Assembly (NCBI GenBank): GCA_028823075.1
Contig: JAPKCE010000072.1
Location: 1-7,931 of the forward strand
DNA from: Myxococcota bacterium
GTDB taxonomy: Bacteria > Myxococcota > UBA4151
DNA length: 7,931 nucleotides
Direction: 5' to 3'
Position 1 is the stretch's first letter; each line of letters opens with the position of its first letter. Below are positions 1 to 5,654 of the stretch, one piece after another. The notes beneath the pieces are model-generated. The model was not told the DNA's origin. It searched no databases and was given only the letters and a program-made list of their open reading frames with translations. Made by a program: the position numbers and the translations under genes.

Positions 1-5
1 GAGGG

Positions 6-455
6 CTAGCCGCGACAGCGCGTAATCAGCCGATCCAAAGTGTTCGCAAAACGCTGGCGATCCTTGTCTCCGTAAGGCGCCGCGCCACCACTTACCAACT
101 CAGCGCTGCGCGCCTCTTCCATGAAATTCCGCTTCCCCACCCGTTCGGCGATGTTATCCGCATCGAGCTCGTTACCGTTGGGGGTAATCAAGGCGACGCC
201 TTTGGAGACAATGCGATCGGCAAGTAAAATGTCGGCAGTAACGACGATATCACCCGACTCACAATGATCAGCGATGTAATCGTCGGCCTCATCAAAGCCA
301 TCGCCGACAACGATCATCGTGATGTAGCGAGACAAGGGTGTGCGCTGCCAACGGTTGGCCACCAAGGTAACATCCAAACGCAGGCGGTCGGAGACCCGAT
401 ACACGACCTCCTTCATCAAACGAGGAGCAGCGTCAGCATCGATCCACAAGCGCAT
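6..455 (-). CDS. yaiI: YaiI/YqxD family (DUF188, UPF0178) PIN-like protein
   Basis: The 149-residue protein matches the usual length and layout of the UPF0178/DUF188 family, which has a PIN-like fold and no firmly established function. Visible family landmarks are the N-terminal WIDADAAP (residues 4-11), the GDGFDEADDYI segment (51-61), GDIVVTADILLAD (68-80), TPNGNELDADNI (91-102), RNFMEE (109-114) and the end KDRQRFANTLDRLI (131-144). The acidic positions of these segments are those expected of a PIN-like metal site. The family usually has DADACP, so alanine here replaces the common cysteine. The ATG is supported by GAGGAA at 465-470 about 9 nt upstream, and it lies 6 nt after the TPR gene's stop, so this is the last visible gene of that operon. 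Its role beside a chaperone-like and a DUF1521 gene is unknown; it may simply be a passenger. Family identity is clear, function is not. Confidence 0.92.
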   Translation of the reverse strand: MRLWIDADAAPRLMKEVVYRVSDRLRLDVTLVANRWQRTPLSRYITMIVVGDGFDEADDYIADHCESGDIVVTADILLADRIVSKGVALITPNGNELDADNIAERVGKRNFMEEARSAELVSGGAAPYGDKDRQRFANTLDRLITRCRG

Positions 456-461
456 TGAGAG

Positions 462-1127
462 CTATTCCTCTTCGACTTCGAGACGGTTTTTCAGCAAGCG
501 GACCACCGCGTTGGTCAAACCGCGTGCCCGCCCAGCGTGGGCGTTACTGCCCTCGGGGTCGGCCGCATGTACGCGACGTAGGTCCTCGAGCGCCAGAGCA
601 TACTGGCCAGCCTCGATAAGAAGTTCGGCGCGGTTGGTCAGGGCAGCGACATGGCCTTCGTTCACCTGCAGCGCGCGATCGTATTCACGATACGCCTCTT
701 CTTTACGGTTTTGTTGCTGATAGACAGCGCCCAAAGCAGCGTGAAAATCCGCATTATAAGGGTCGAGTGCGGTGAGCCCATCAAAAAGCTTTTCGGCGTC
801 ATCAAAACGCTCGGCTTCGACAAACCGCTGCCCTTGAGAAGCGACCTCATAAAGCTCTTCGTGGCTCAGCGCGTAGAGATCAGCCAAGGTCATCTCGCCC
901 TGCAAAAACGCCCGCACCCGCGTCTCAGTCTCGATGTGCGTCAGCGGTTCGGCGTCTGGCGGCGCTTTGCGCGCTGCCTGGTAGGCGGGCCGTTCGGCCG
1001 TGACCTCGACATCGGATACGACAGAAGCCGGCGTCAGCGCCGACTCCTTCGCTGCTGGCTCCTCACCTAGCAGTTGCTCGGCTGAGAATGCCGGCTTCTC
1101 GCTGCGCGAGTCGCCATCGACCGACAT
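462..1127 (-). CDS. TPR protein resembling SycD/LcrH type III secretion chaperones
   Basis: This is a 221-residue soluble protein. Residues 1-65 are polar and low in complexity, probably disordered. Residues 66-90 lead into three tandem TPR-like units at about 91-124, 125-158 and 159-192, seen in segments such as FVEAERFDDAEKLFDGLTALDPYN, LGAVYQQQNRKEEAYREYDRAL and AELLIEAGQYALALEDLRR. A three-TPR core with a LDPYNADFHAALG turn is typical of the SycD/LcrH class-II chaperones that hold type III translocators, and of related proteins in delta-type bacteria. Generic TPR scaffolds look similar, so the chaperone role is inferred. The ATG shares its A with the TAA stop of the upstream DUF1521 gene (TAATG) and has no clear Shine-Dalgarno sequence, so translational coupling is likely. 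That neighbour is the natural candidate client. No secretion apparatus gene lies in the window. Confidence 0.72.
   Translation of the reverse strand: MSVDGDSRSEKPAFSAEQLLGEEPAAKESALTPASVVSDVEVTAERPAYQAARKAPPDAEPLTHIETETRVRAFLQGEMTLADLYALSHEELYEVASQGQRFVEAERFDDAEKLFDGLTALDPYNADFHAALGAVYQQQNRKEEAYREYDRALQVNEGHVAALTNRAELLIEAGQYALALEDLRRVHAADPEGSNAHAGRARGLTNAVVRLLKNRLEVEEE
465..470 (-). promoter_or_regulatory. Ribosome binding site of the yaiI-family gene
   Basis: Read on the minus strand the sequence is GAGGAA, 9 nt before the ATG at 455. It lies within the last codons of the upstream TPR gene. It supports the chosen start and translation within a shared transcript. Confidence 0.6.
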
Positions 1128-2479
1128 TAGCGAAGAACCCGCGAGCCGAGCCAGGCAGCGCTAAGATTGTCACTGAGTTGGTCGAGTTGTCCGTAGACAC
1201 CGAGCATTGCCATGACCGAGCCCTGCATGGCGGCAGCCTGGGAAGCGGGGTTAAAGCCTCCCCCAAAGCCAGCGCCATAAAGTGCGGCGCCGCCGATCGG
1301 TCCAGCAAAGACAGCGTTGAAGCCGCCCATGTTGGAGACCGAGGTGTTCATGCCCAGGTGCCCGGCCATCATCTGCGCCGCAAACTGCTCGCCAAGATTT
1401 TGGAAATGCTCGGGGCTCTCGTTCCACTGGTCGGTCATCAGCGAGGGGGTAAGAGTTGTCATGCCAAAGGCGTACACATTCCACGGCACATCGACGGGGC
1501 GGAAGCCGGCCCAGCTCGGGTCGATGTTACCGCCCAATTTATAGGCCTTGGTCTTGTCGTCTTTACCTTTGCCAGCGCCGCTGAGGACTTCACGCCCCTG
1601 GTTCGACCAATCGTCGCCGTCGCCCGAGACACGGAAGTTTCGGCCATCGTCGGTGCGAGCATCGTGGGCAAAGCCATCACGGGTCACGTCGCTGAACCTG
1701 GTGGCGAACTGTTGACTGGCGCTCTGGGTTTGGGTGGTGGTTGTGCGGGTGGTGCGCGCCTGGTTGTCGGTGCGAGTCACGGCGCCACGACGCCCCTGCC
1801 AACGGGTCTGGCGACTGCTCGAAGTCGTGCGCCAGTCACCGGTCGTGCTCTTCACCTTGCGATCGATGGTCTGCCATTGCGAGGCTGTGAGTTGGCTCTT
1901 GACGCCCACATGCTTGTTACCGTTGTAAATATCGACCTGATCGATGTGGAGGTCTTTGCCGGCACCCTTTTCGTGGATGGTCAGCTTGGTACCGTCGGGA
2001 AGCTGGAAGGAGCCCGTACCGGAATAGCGCCACACGTCGCCGTCGGATTCACGCACCACCGGATCGCGGGCAAGCTGACGTTCAACGGTCGAAGTCTGAC
2101 GAGTCTCAACATTGTCTTGGGTGGTCACGAGGGTGCAATTGGGCGGCTCAGCTTTAAGGTCGGTCCATTTGCCGTTGGGACTTTTAATACGCACCTTACC
2201 GTCTTTCACCGCGATCTCGTAACCGCCGGGCGTTTTCACCGTGCCGGCTTGTTTATCGACATCGAGCGCGCCGGAGTTCTTAAAATCGGGAAGGGCAGCA
2301 TAACCGACGGTAGTCTTTGCCTGCCAGGGCGACATGGCGGAGTTGAGATCACCGAACTGACCGAGCATGGCCTGAATGCCGCCTAAGCCCAGAGGCGATT
2401 GCGCCATATCCTGTTGCGCCGACACGGCCCAATGAAAGCCAGTAAGACCTGTAGAAGCGTTTTGGGGTCCAACCTGCAT
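1127..2479 (-). CDS. DUF1521-like protein, possible secreted effector
   Basis: This is a 450-residue protein without an N-terminal signal peptide. Residues about 86-195 resemble DUF1521 (the metal-ion-inducible autocleavage, MIIA, domain known from the rhizobial type III effector NopE1): GGYEIAVKDGKVRI (85-98), then DGDVWRYSGTGSFQLPDGTK (146-165) and a following VDIYNGNKHVGV (182-193). In autocleaving members a GDPHVD motif precedes the LPDGTK strand and is cut between D and P. Here the matching place reads RDPVVR (138-143), so the D-P bond remains but the flanking residues are changed. Residues about 213-258 are a Thr/Arg/Gln-rich low-complexity linker. Residues 365-430 are rich in Gly, Ala and Met, with a mildly hydrophobic stretch at 387-410. 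The ATG has a strong CGGAGGA 7 nt upstream. It is the first gene of an operon with a chaperone-like TPR gene, which favours a secreted protein. Domain assignment is moderate; secretion is inference. Confidence 0.68.
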   Translation of the reverse strand: MQVGPQNASTGLTGFHWAVSAQQDMAQSPLGLGGIQAMLGQFGDLNSAMSPWQAKTTVGYAALPDFKNSGALDVDKQAGTVKTPGGYEIAVKDGKVRIKSPNGKWTDLKAEPPNCTLVTTQDNVETRQTSTVERQLARDPVVRESDGDVWRYSGTGSFQLPDGTKLTIHEKGAGKDLHIDQVDIYNGNKHVGVKSQLTASQWQTIDRKVKSTTGDWRTTSSSRQTRWQGRRGAVTRTDNQARTTRTTTTQTQSASQQFATRFSDVTRDGFAHDARTDDGRNFRVSGDGDDWSNQGREVLSGAGKGKDDKTKAYKLGGNIDPSWAGFRPVDVPWNVYAFGMTTLTPSLMTDQWNESPEHFQNLGEQFAAQMMAGHLGMNTSVSNMGGFNAVFAGPIGGAALYGAGFGGGFNPASQAAAMQGSVMAMLGVYGQLDQLSDNLSAAWLGSRVLR

Positions 2480-2486
2480 GTGACCA

Positions 2487-2493
2487 TCCTCCG
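2487..2493 (-). promoter_or_regulatory. Strong ribosome binding site of the DUF1521-like gene
   Basis: Minus-strand CGGAGGA lies 7 nt before the ATG at 2479. It is near the ideal Shine-Dalgarno sequence and spacing, and it fixes the start of this gene. It is one of the two best ribosome binding sites in the window. Confidence 0.75.
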
Positions 2494-2573
2494 TCTACGC
2501 CATACTGCCCTGAATGGCATTGGCTCCGTCAAGCGTCGTAGCAAGTATCGGTCAGTTGACGTATGCGTTGCTC

Positions 2574-2599
2574 AATTTTGTGACGAGAATCACAATTCT
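2574..2599. promoter_or_regulatory. CRP/FNR-superfamily (CRP-type) operator between divergent operons
   Basis: The sequence TGTGA-CGAGAA-TCACA at 2579-2594 has both half-sites exactly as in the CRP consensus (TGTGA-N6-TCACA). The dyad extends one base each way (TTGTGA/TCACAA) and has AT-rich flanks. It lies near the middle of the divergent intergenic region, about 107 nt before the DUF1521 start and about 118 nt before the membrane-protein start. A plausible plus-strand -10 (CATAAA, 2634-2639) would put a start site near 2646, roughly 60 nt from the dyad centre, close to a class I CRP position. A weaker minus-strand candidate pairs TTGACG (2527-2532) with CAGTAT (2502-2507). The dyad is directly visible; the identity of the regulator and which operon it controls are inferred. 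Confidence 0.55.
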
Positions 2600-2614
2600 T
2601 TGAGCGGCTATCCC

Positions 2615-2624
2615 CTAGGCCTAG
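2615..2624. repeat. 10-bp perfect palindrome CTAGGCCTAG
   Basis: This is an exact self-complementary decamer, 21 nt from the CRP-type dyad. It could be a dimeric regulator site, but a palindrome of this length can also occur by chance. No recognised consensus was assigned. Confidence 0.35.
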
Positions 2625-2643
2625 CCCAAGACGCATAAACCGG

Positions 2644-2657
2644 CGCGCTGCAGCGCG
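2644..2657. repeat. 14-bp perfect palindrome CGCGCTGCAGCGCG
   Basis: This is an exact, unspaced inverted repeat in the leader of the membrane-protein gene. It has no following T-run, so it is not a factor-independent terminator. Being unspaced, it suits a DNA-binding dimer better than an RNA hairpin. Chance occurrence in GC-rich DNA remains possible. Confidence 0.4.
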
Positions 2658-2664
2658 GGCTTGA

Positions 2665-2704
2665 AACAACCCCCCTGCTCGGTCCATGCGGGTGTGGGGT
2701 GGTT
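2665..2704 (+). promoter_or_regulatory. Predicted leader hairpin sequestering the start region of the membrane-protein gene
   Basis: AACAACCCC (2665-2673) can pair with GGGGTGGTT (2696-2704), giving 8 of 9 base pairs with one A-G mismatch. Inside it CCTGC (2674-2678) can pair with GCGGG (2688-2692), including one G-U pair, leaving a 3-nt bulge and a 9-nt loop. The 3' arm contains the only G-rich, ribosome-binding-site-like sequence and ends directly before the ATG at 2705. Folding would therefore be expected to hide the translation start. There is no T-run, so it is not a terminator. The pairing was done by eye; regulation is inference. Confidence 0.42.
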
Positions 2705-3322
2705 ATGAAACAAAAGCATTTTATCGACAGCCATAAGGGAGCCACGCTCTTCGCGGTGATCGCCTTGATGGCCTGCTACAATGCCTGGGACAACCCCACT
2801 GCTTGGCTGTATTTGGGGACGCATGGGCTTTACGGTCTGCTCTGGGTGACCAAATCGCTCAGCTTTCCGGACCGCAGCTGGGAAGCGCCCTGTTCGCTTG
2901 GGTACGGCCTGATGATCTGGGCTGGCTTAACCGTCTATTGGATAGCGCCTTGGCTGATCTGCTCACGTAATATTCGCGTCAGCCCGGCCTTCGGCGGCCT
3001 CTGCGTCGGCGTTTTCGGGCTGGGTATCTTCCTACATTTCGCCTCCGATATGCAGAAACATATGCAACTCAAACTGGCGCCCAGCCTGATCACGGATGGT
3101 CTTTGGTCACGGCTGCGGAACCCGAACTATTTGGGTGAGTTGCTGATTTACGGCGGCTTTTCCGCCCTCGCTATGCATTGGGCGCCTTTCGCCGCTCTCG
3201 GACTCTTCGTCGCCGCTGTGTGGATCCCCAATATGTTGCGCAAGGATCGCTCGCTAAGCCGTTATCCAGAATTCGCCGCCTGGAAGAAGCGCTCCTGGCT
3301 CTTCGTACCGCCGATATGGTAA
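2705..3322 (+). CDS. Membrane protein of the ICMT / DUF1295 / steroid 5-alpha-reductase-like fold
   Basis: This is a 205-residue polytopic inner-membrane protein. Hydrophobic segments lie at about 12-26, 33-53, 64-86, 95-113 and 143-176, the last probably two helices. The family signature is in the C-terminal third: DGLWSRLRNPNYLGELL (131-147) and the closing RYPEFAAWKKRSWLFVP (186-202). NPNYLGE matches the (R)HPNY-G-E motif at the cofactor site of membrane methyltransferases such as isoprenylcysteine carboxyl methyltransferase, and of DUF1295 and steroid-reductase-like proteins. The cofactor (SAM or NADPH) and substrate cannot be read from sequence. The ATG at 2705 was chosen over the in-frame GTG at 2699 because the GTG lies within the G-rich stretch that would otherwise act as ribosome binding site. 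Its stop is 5 nt before the likely ltaE start, so the two are co-transcribed. The fold call is firm, the enzyme activity is not. Confidence 0.8.
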   Translation: MKQKHFIDSHKGATLFAVIALMACYNAWDNPTAWLYLGTHGLYGLLWVTKSLSFPDRSWEAPCSLGYGLMIWAGLTVYWIAPWLICSRNIRVSPAFGGLCVGVFGLGIFLHFASDMQKHMQLKLAPSLITDGLWSRLRNPNYLGELLIYGGFSALAMHWAPFAALGLFVAAVWIPNMLRKDRSLSRYPEFAAWKKRSWLFVPPIW

Positions 3323-3327
3323 GCCGG

Positions 3328-4347
3328 ATGATCGATCTTCGCAGCGATACTGTGACCCGACCGGGCGCCGCAATGCGCGCAGCGATGATGGATGCGCCGC
3401 TGGGCGACGATGTCTTTCGCGACGACCCCACGGTGCTGGCCTTGGAGGCGCGCGGTGCCGAGTTGCTGGGCAAGGAGGCGGGCCTCTTCATTCCCACCGG
3501 CACGATGGCCAATCAGATCGCCCTGCGCGTGCATTGCCGTCATGGCGATGAGGTGGTGGCGCATCGCCGCTGCCATATCTTCAACTACGAAACCGGTGCC
3601 GCTGCCGCCCTCGCGGGAGTGCAATGGCGTCCTATCGACAGCGACGACGGCTCGATGAGCGCCCAGGCAGTGGCCGCCGAACTGCGTATCAGCCAAGATA
3701 CTCACGTCGCTAATACGGCGCTGCTGGCTTTCGAAAACACCCATAACGCCTGCGGTGGTACGGTGCTGGATCAGGCCTTGCTCGAAGCCGCGGTGGCCTG
3801 TGCCGCGGCGCAAGGCGTGCCGGCTCATCTCGACGGGGCACGCCTAGCCAACGCAGCGATCGCCTCTGAGCGCGACTTAGCCGAACTCGCCGCCCCCTTC
3901 GCCACCGTCTCGCTCTGTTTGTCCAAGGGGCTTGGCGCGCCTTTGGGCTCGCTACTCTGCGGCGACGCACAACGCATCGAGCGAGCATTGAGACTGCGAA
4001 AAATGTACGGCGGAGGCATGCGCCAGGCCGGAGTGGTAGCTGCGGCAGGGCTTTATGCCCTGAATCACCACCGCGAGCGCCTAGCCGAAGACCACCGCCG
4101 AGCTAGCCAGATGGCCGAGGCACTGGCACGCCTTCCCGCCTTGCGGGTCGAGGCGCCGCAAACCAACCTGCTCTTCTTCGAATTGGCAGCGGATCACCCG
4201 CTAAGCACTGACGGTTTCGAGGCGAAGCTGGCCCAGGCCGGTGTGTTGATTCACGGTAGCGAGCGCCGCTTTCGCGCTGTCTTCCACCTCGACATCGACG
4301 ACGACGATTTGGAGCGCGCCCTGGCAGCTATCCAAGCCCTGCTCTAG
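3328..4347 (+). CDS. ltaE: Low-specificity L-threonine aldolase
   Basis: This 339-residue PLP enzyme cleaves L-threonine and L-allo-threonine to glycine and acetaldehyde in the cytoplasm. Its length is close to E. coli LtaE. Family marks run in order: MIDLRSDT at the N-terminus, GDDVFRDDP (26-34), TGTMANQ (57-63), H83 in the CHIFNYETG segment that stacks on PLP, ENTHN (136-140), HLDGAR (167-172), SLCLSKGLGAPLGS (195-208) with the Schiff-base lysine K200, MRQAG (231-235), and the C-terminal RFRAVFHLDI (314-323). The start at 3328 gives the canonical MIDLRSDT end. An in-frame ATG at 3316 would add four residues and overlap the preceding gene by 7 nt; neither start has a clear Shine-Dalgarno sequence, so coupling to the upstream gene is likely. 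All key residues are present and the enzyme should be active. It converges on ftsA with 35 nt between stops. Confidence 0.95.
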   Translation: MIDLRSDTVTRPGAAMRAAMMDAPLGDDVFRDDPTVLALEARGAELLGKEAGLFIPTGTMANQIALRVHCRHGDEVVAHRRCHIFNYETGAAAALAGVQWRPIDSDDGSMSAQAVAAELRISQDTHVANTALLAFENTHNACGGTVLDQALLEAAVACAAAQGVPAHLDGARLANAAIASERDLAELAAPFATVSLCLSKGLGAPLGSLLCGDAQRIERALRLRKMYGGGMRQAGVVAAAGLYALNHHRERLAEDHRRASQMAEALARLPALRVEAPQTNLLFFELAADHPLSTDGFEAKLAQAGVLIHGSERRFRAVFHLDIDDDDLERALAAIQALL

Positions 4348-4361
4348 ATGCCTGAATTGCA

Positions 4362-4378
4362 GCAAGTCGAAATCTTGC
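4362..4378. other. Short hairpin between convergent ltaE and ftsA
   Basis: GCAAG and CTTGC form a 5-bp stem around a 7-nt loop in the 35-nt gap between the two stop codons. There is no T-run on either strand, so it is a poor candidate for an intrinsic terminator. No better terminator was found there. Confidence 0.2.
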
Positions 4379-4382
4379 GCCC

Positions 4383-5654
4383 CTAATCCATCCGCAAAAA
4401 AGCTTCGTGGAGGTCGCGTACGTCGGGCGCAGGCCATGGCCGTTGTGCCGCAATATTCCGATAATTTAGGTGGTTCATGCGTACGAACTCTAAACCACCA
4501 GCAACCACCATCCTCTCGGGACATTCGCGGAAACTAACCACCTCGGCGTTGACCGGAGGCCAAGTCCAATCGCGCTCGATGCTCTCCATCGAGGCGATGC
4601 GCACCGGGCATTGAAGCACGATTTCGGCGAGTCGCTCGACCCCGGGGATCTGAGCAGCGCCGCCCGTAAGAACCACCCCGTTTTCGGCAACTCGCCACCA
4701 GGCTTTGGTCGTCAACAAGTTGCGCGCCCGTTGGAAAATATCTTCAAAGCGAGCCTGCAATACGCGCGCAGACTTATGCCGGTCGATGTGCCGACGACCG
4801 ATGTTTGCGCTATCGCCCGCTGTCTCCATCTCGCTGACCCCAGCGATGCCACTAAGGATCAGTTGCTGGCTCTGTTCAGCGCTGAGTTTAAACACATGGC
4901 GCAGATCCGCGCCCAGGTGACGGCCGCCCGCAGCAACATGCCCCATAAGAACCGGTGCCCCGTCGGACCAGGCGGTGAGTGAAGAGCAGCTATGCCCCAG
5001 ATCGATGACCACCGAGCCCAGCATCGCTTCGTCGCGGGTCAAGCCGCCCATCGCGGCAGCCAAGGGTGCGGCGATGAGTTCGGGCTCCGGTAGGCCCGCA
5101 CGCTCACAAAGACGATTTAGATTTTCAACATGTTCGCTCTGGCAAAATACCCAGAAGAATCTAACGCTCAAGCGATAACCGGAGAGTCCAACAGGGTCTT
5201 CGATTCCGTGTTGGCCATCGAGGATGAATTCGGTGGGCAAGGCGTGAATCAAACGCTGTCCCACAGCGACATCTTGGCTGAAAACAGCATTCTCTGCGGC
5301 GCGAGACAGGTCGGAAACCTGCACCGTTGGCGCCGAAATACCAGCGAACCCGACGCCCGAGAAGCTGAAGAGTTGTTTATCGGAAACCGTGATCACCAGA
5401 CGGTCGACTTGATGGGCACCGAGGGCTTCGGCGCGGGCGATGAGACCCGTGAGCAGATCTCCGCAACGATCGATTTCAACAACAGCACCATCGTCGGCTA
5501 GACCACATGAAGGCTCAAACACGTAGGCCAGCGCACAACCCTCATCGTCGATCAGAGAAACTCGCGTTTCACAAGCACCCAGGTCGACGACCGCCGTACA
5601 ATGCCCCGACGGGCGCGGGCTTTGTTCTTTAAACCAAGTAAAGCTGCTCACCAT
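4383..5654 (-). CDS. ftsA: Divergent FtsA-like cell-division protein (actin fold)
   Basis: This 423-residue protein is near the usual FtsA length. FtsA is an actin-like ATPase that tethers FtsZ to the membrane. Landmarks are LIHALPTEFILDGQHGIEDP (135-154) followed by VGLSGYRLSV, typical of FtsA domain 1C and its exit, the second half beginning MLGSVVIDLG (211-220), AAGGRHLGADL (241-251), and the adenosine-site VVLTGGAAQIPGVERLAE (327-344). Both phosphate loops are unusual: phosphate 1 reads DLGACET (24-30), and phosphate 2 reads DLGHSCSS (218-225) where DIGGGTTD is normal. No basic amphipathic C-terminal helix is obvious; the last 13 residues could form a short acidic one. The start is MVSSFTW at 5654, with AGAGGAG 7 nt upstream; an in-frame ATG at 5672 would add six residues. 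It overlaps the pncC stop by 7 nt. Probably a paralogue or highly diverged FtsA; PilM/MreB are less likely. Confidence 0.85.
   Translation of the reverse strand: MVSSFTWFKEQSPRPSGHCTAVVDLGACETRVSLIDDEGCALAYVFEPSCGLADDGAVVEIDRCGDLLTGLIARAEALGAHQVDRLVITVSDKQLFSFSGVGFAGISAPTVQVSDLSRAAENAVFSQDVAVGQRLIHALPTEFILDGQHGIEDPVGLSGYRLSVRFFWVFCQSEHVENLNRLCERAGLPEPELIAAPLAAAMGGLTRDEAMLGSVVIDLGHSCSSLTAWSDGAPVLMGHVAAGGRHLGADLRHVFKLSAEQSQQLILSGIAGVSEMETAGDSANIGRRHIDRHKSARVLQARFEDIFQRARNLLTTKAWWRVAENGVVLTGGAAQIPGVERLAEIVLQCPVRIASMESIERDWTWPPVNAEVVSFRECPERMVVAGGLEFVRMNHLNYRNIAAQRPWPAPDVRDLHEAFLRMD

Noticed and set aside
1088..2386. A 432-codon open frame on the plus strand, opposite the DUF1521-like gene
   Set aside because: It has no recognisable domain, no ribosome binding site, and a His/Gly/Ala/Val-rich composition typical of an antisense shadow in GC-rich DNA. 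The minus-strand gene has a strong Shine-Dalgarno sequence, domain motifs and tight operon junctions.
2399..2638. A 79-codon plus-strand frame spanning the start of the DUF1521 gene and the intergenic region
   Set aside because: It crosses the DUF1521 ribosome binding site and the CRP-type dyad, resembles no known protein, and has no Shine-Dalgarno sequence.
3178..3327. N-terminal extension of the threonine aldolase frame upstream of 3328
   Set aside because: It overlaps the membrane-protein gene and has Arg-rich composition unlike the family. The canonical aldolase N-terminus MIDLRSDT begins at 3328.
4362..4378. Bidirectional terminator between ltaE and ftsA
   Set aside because: The stem is only 5 bp and no T-run follows it on either strand.
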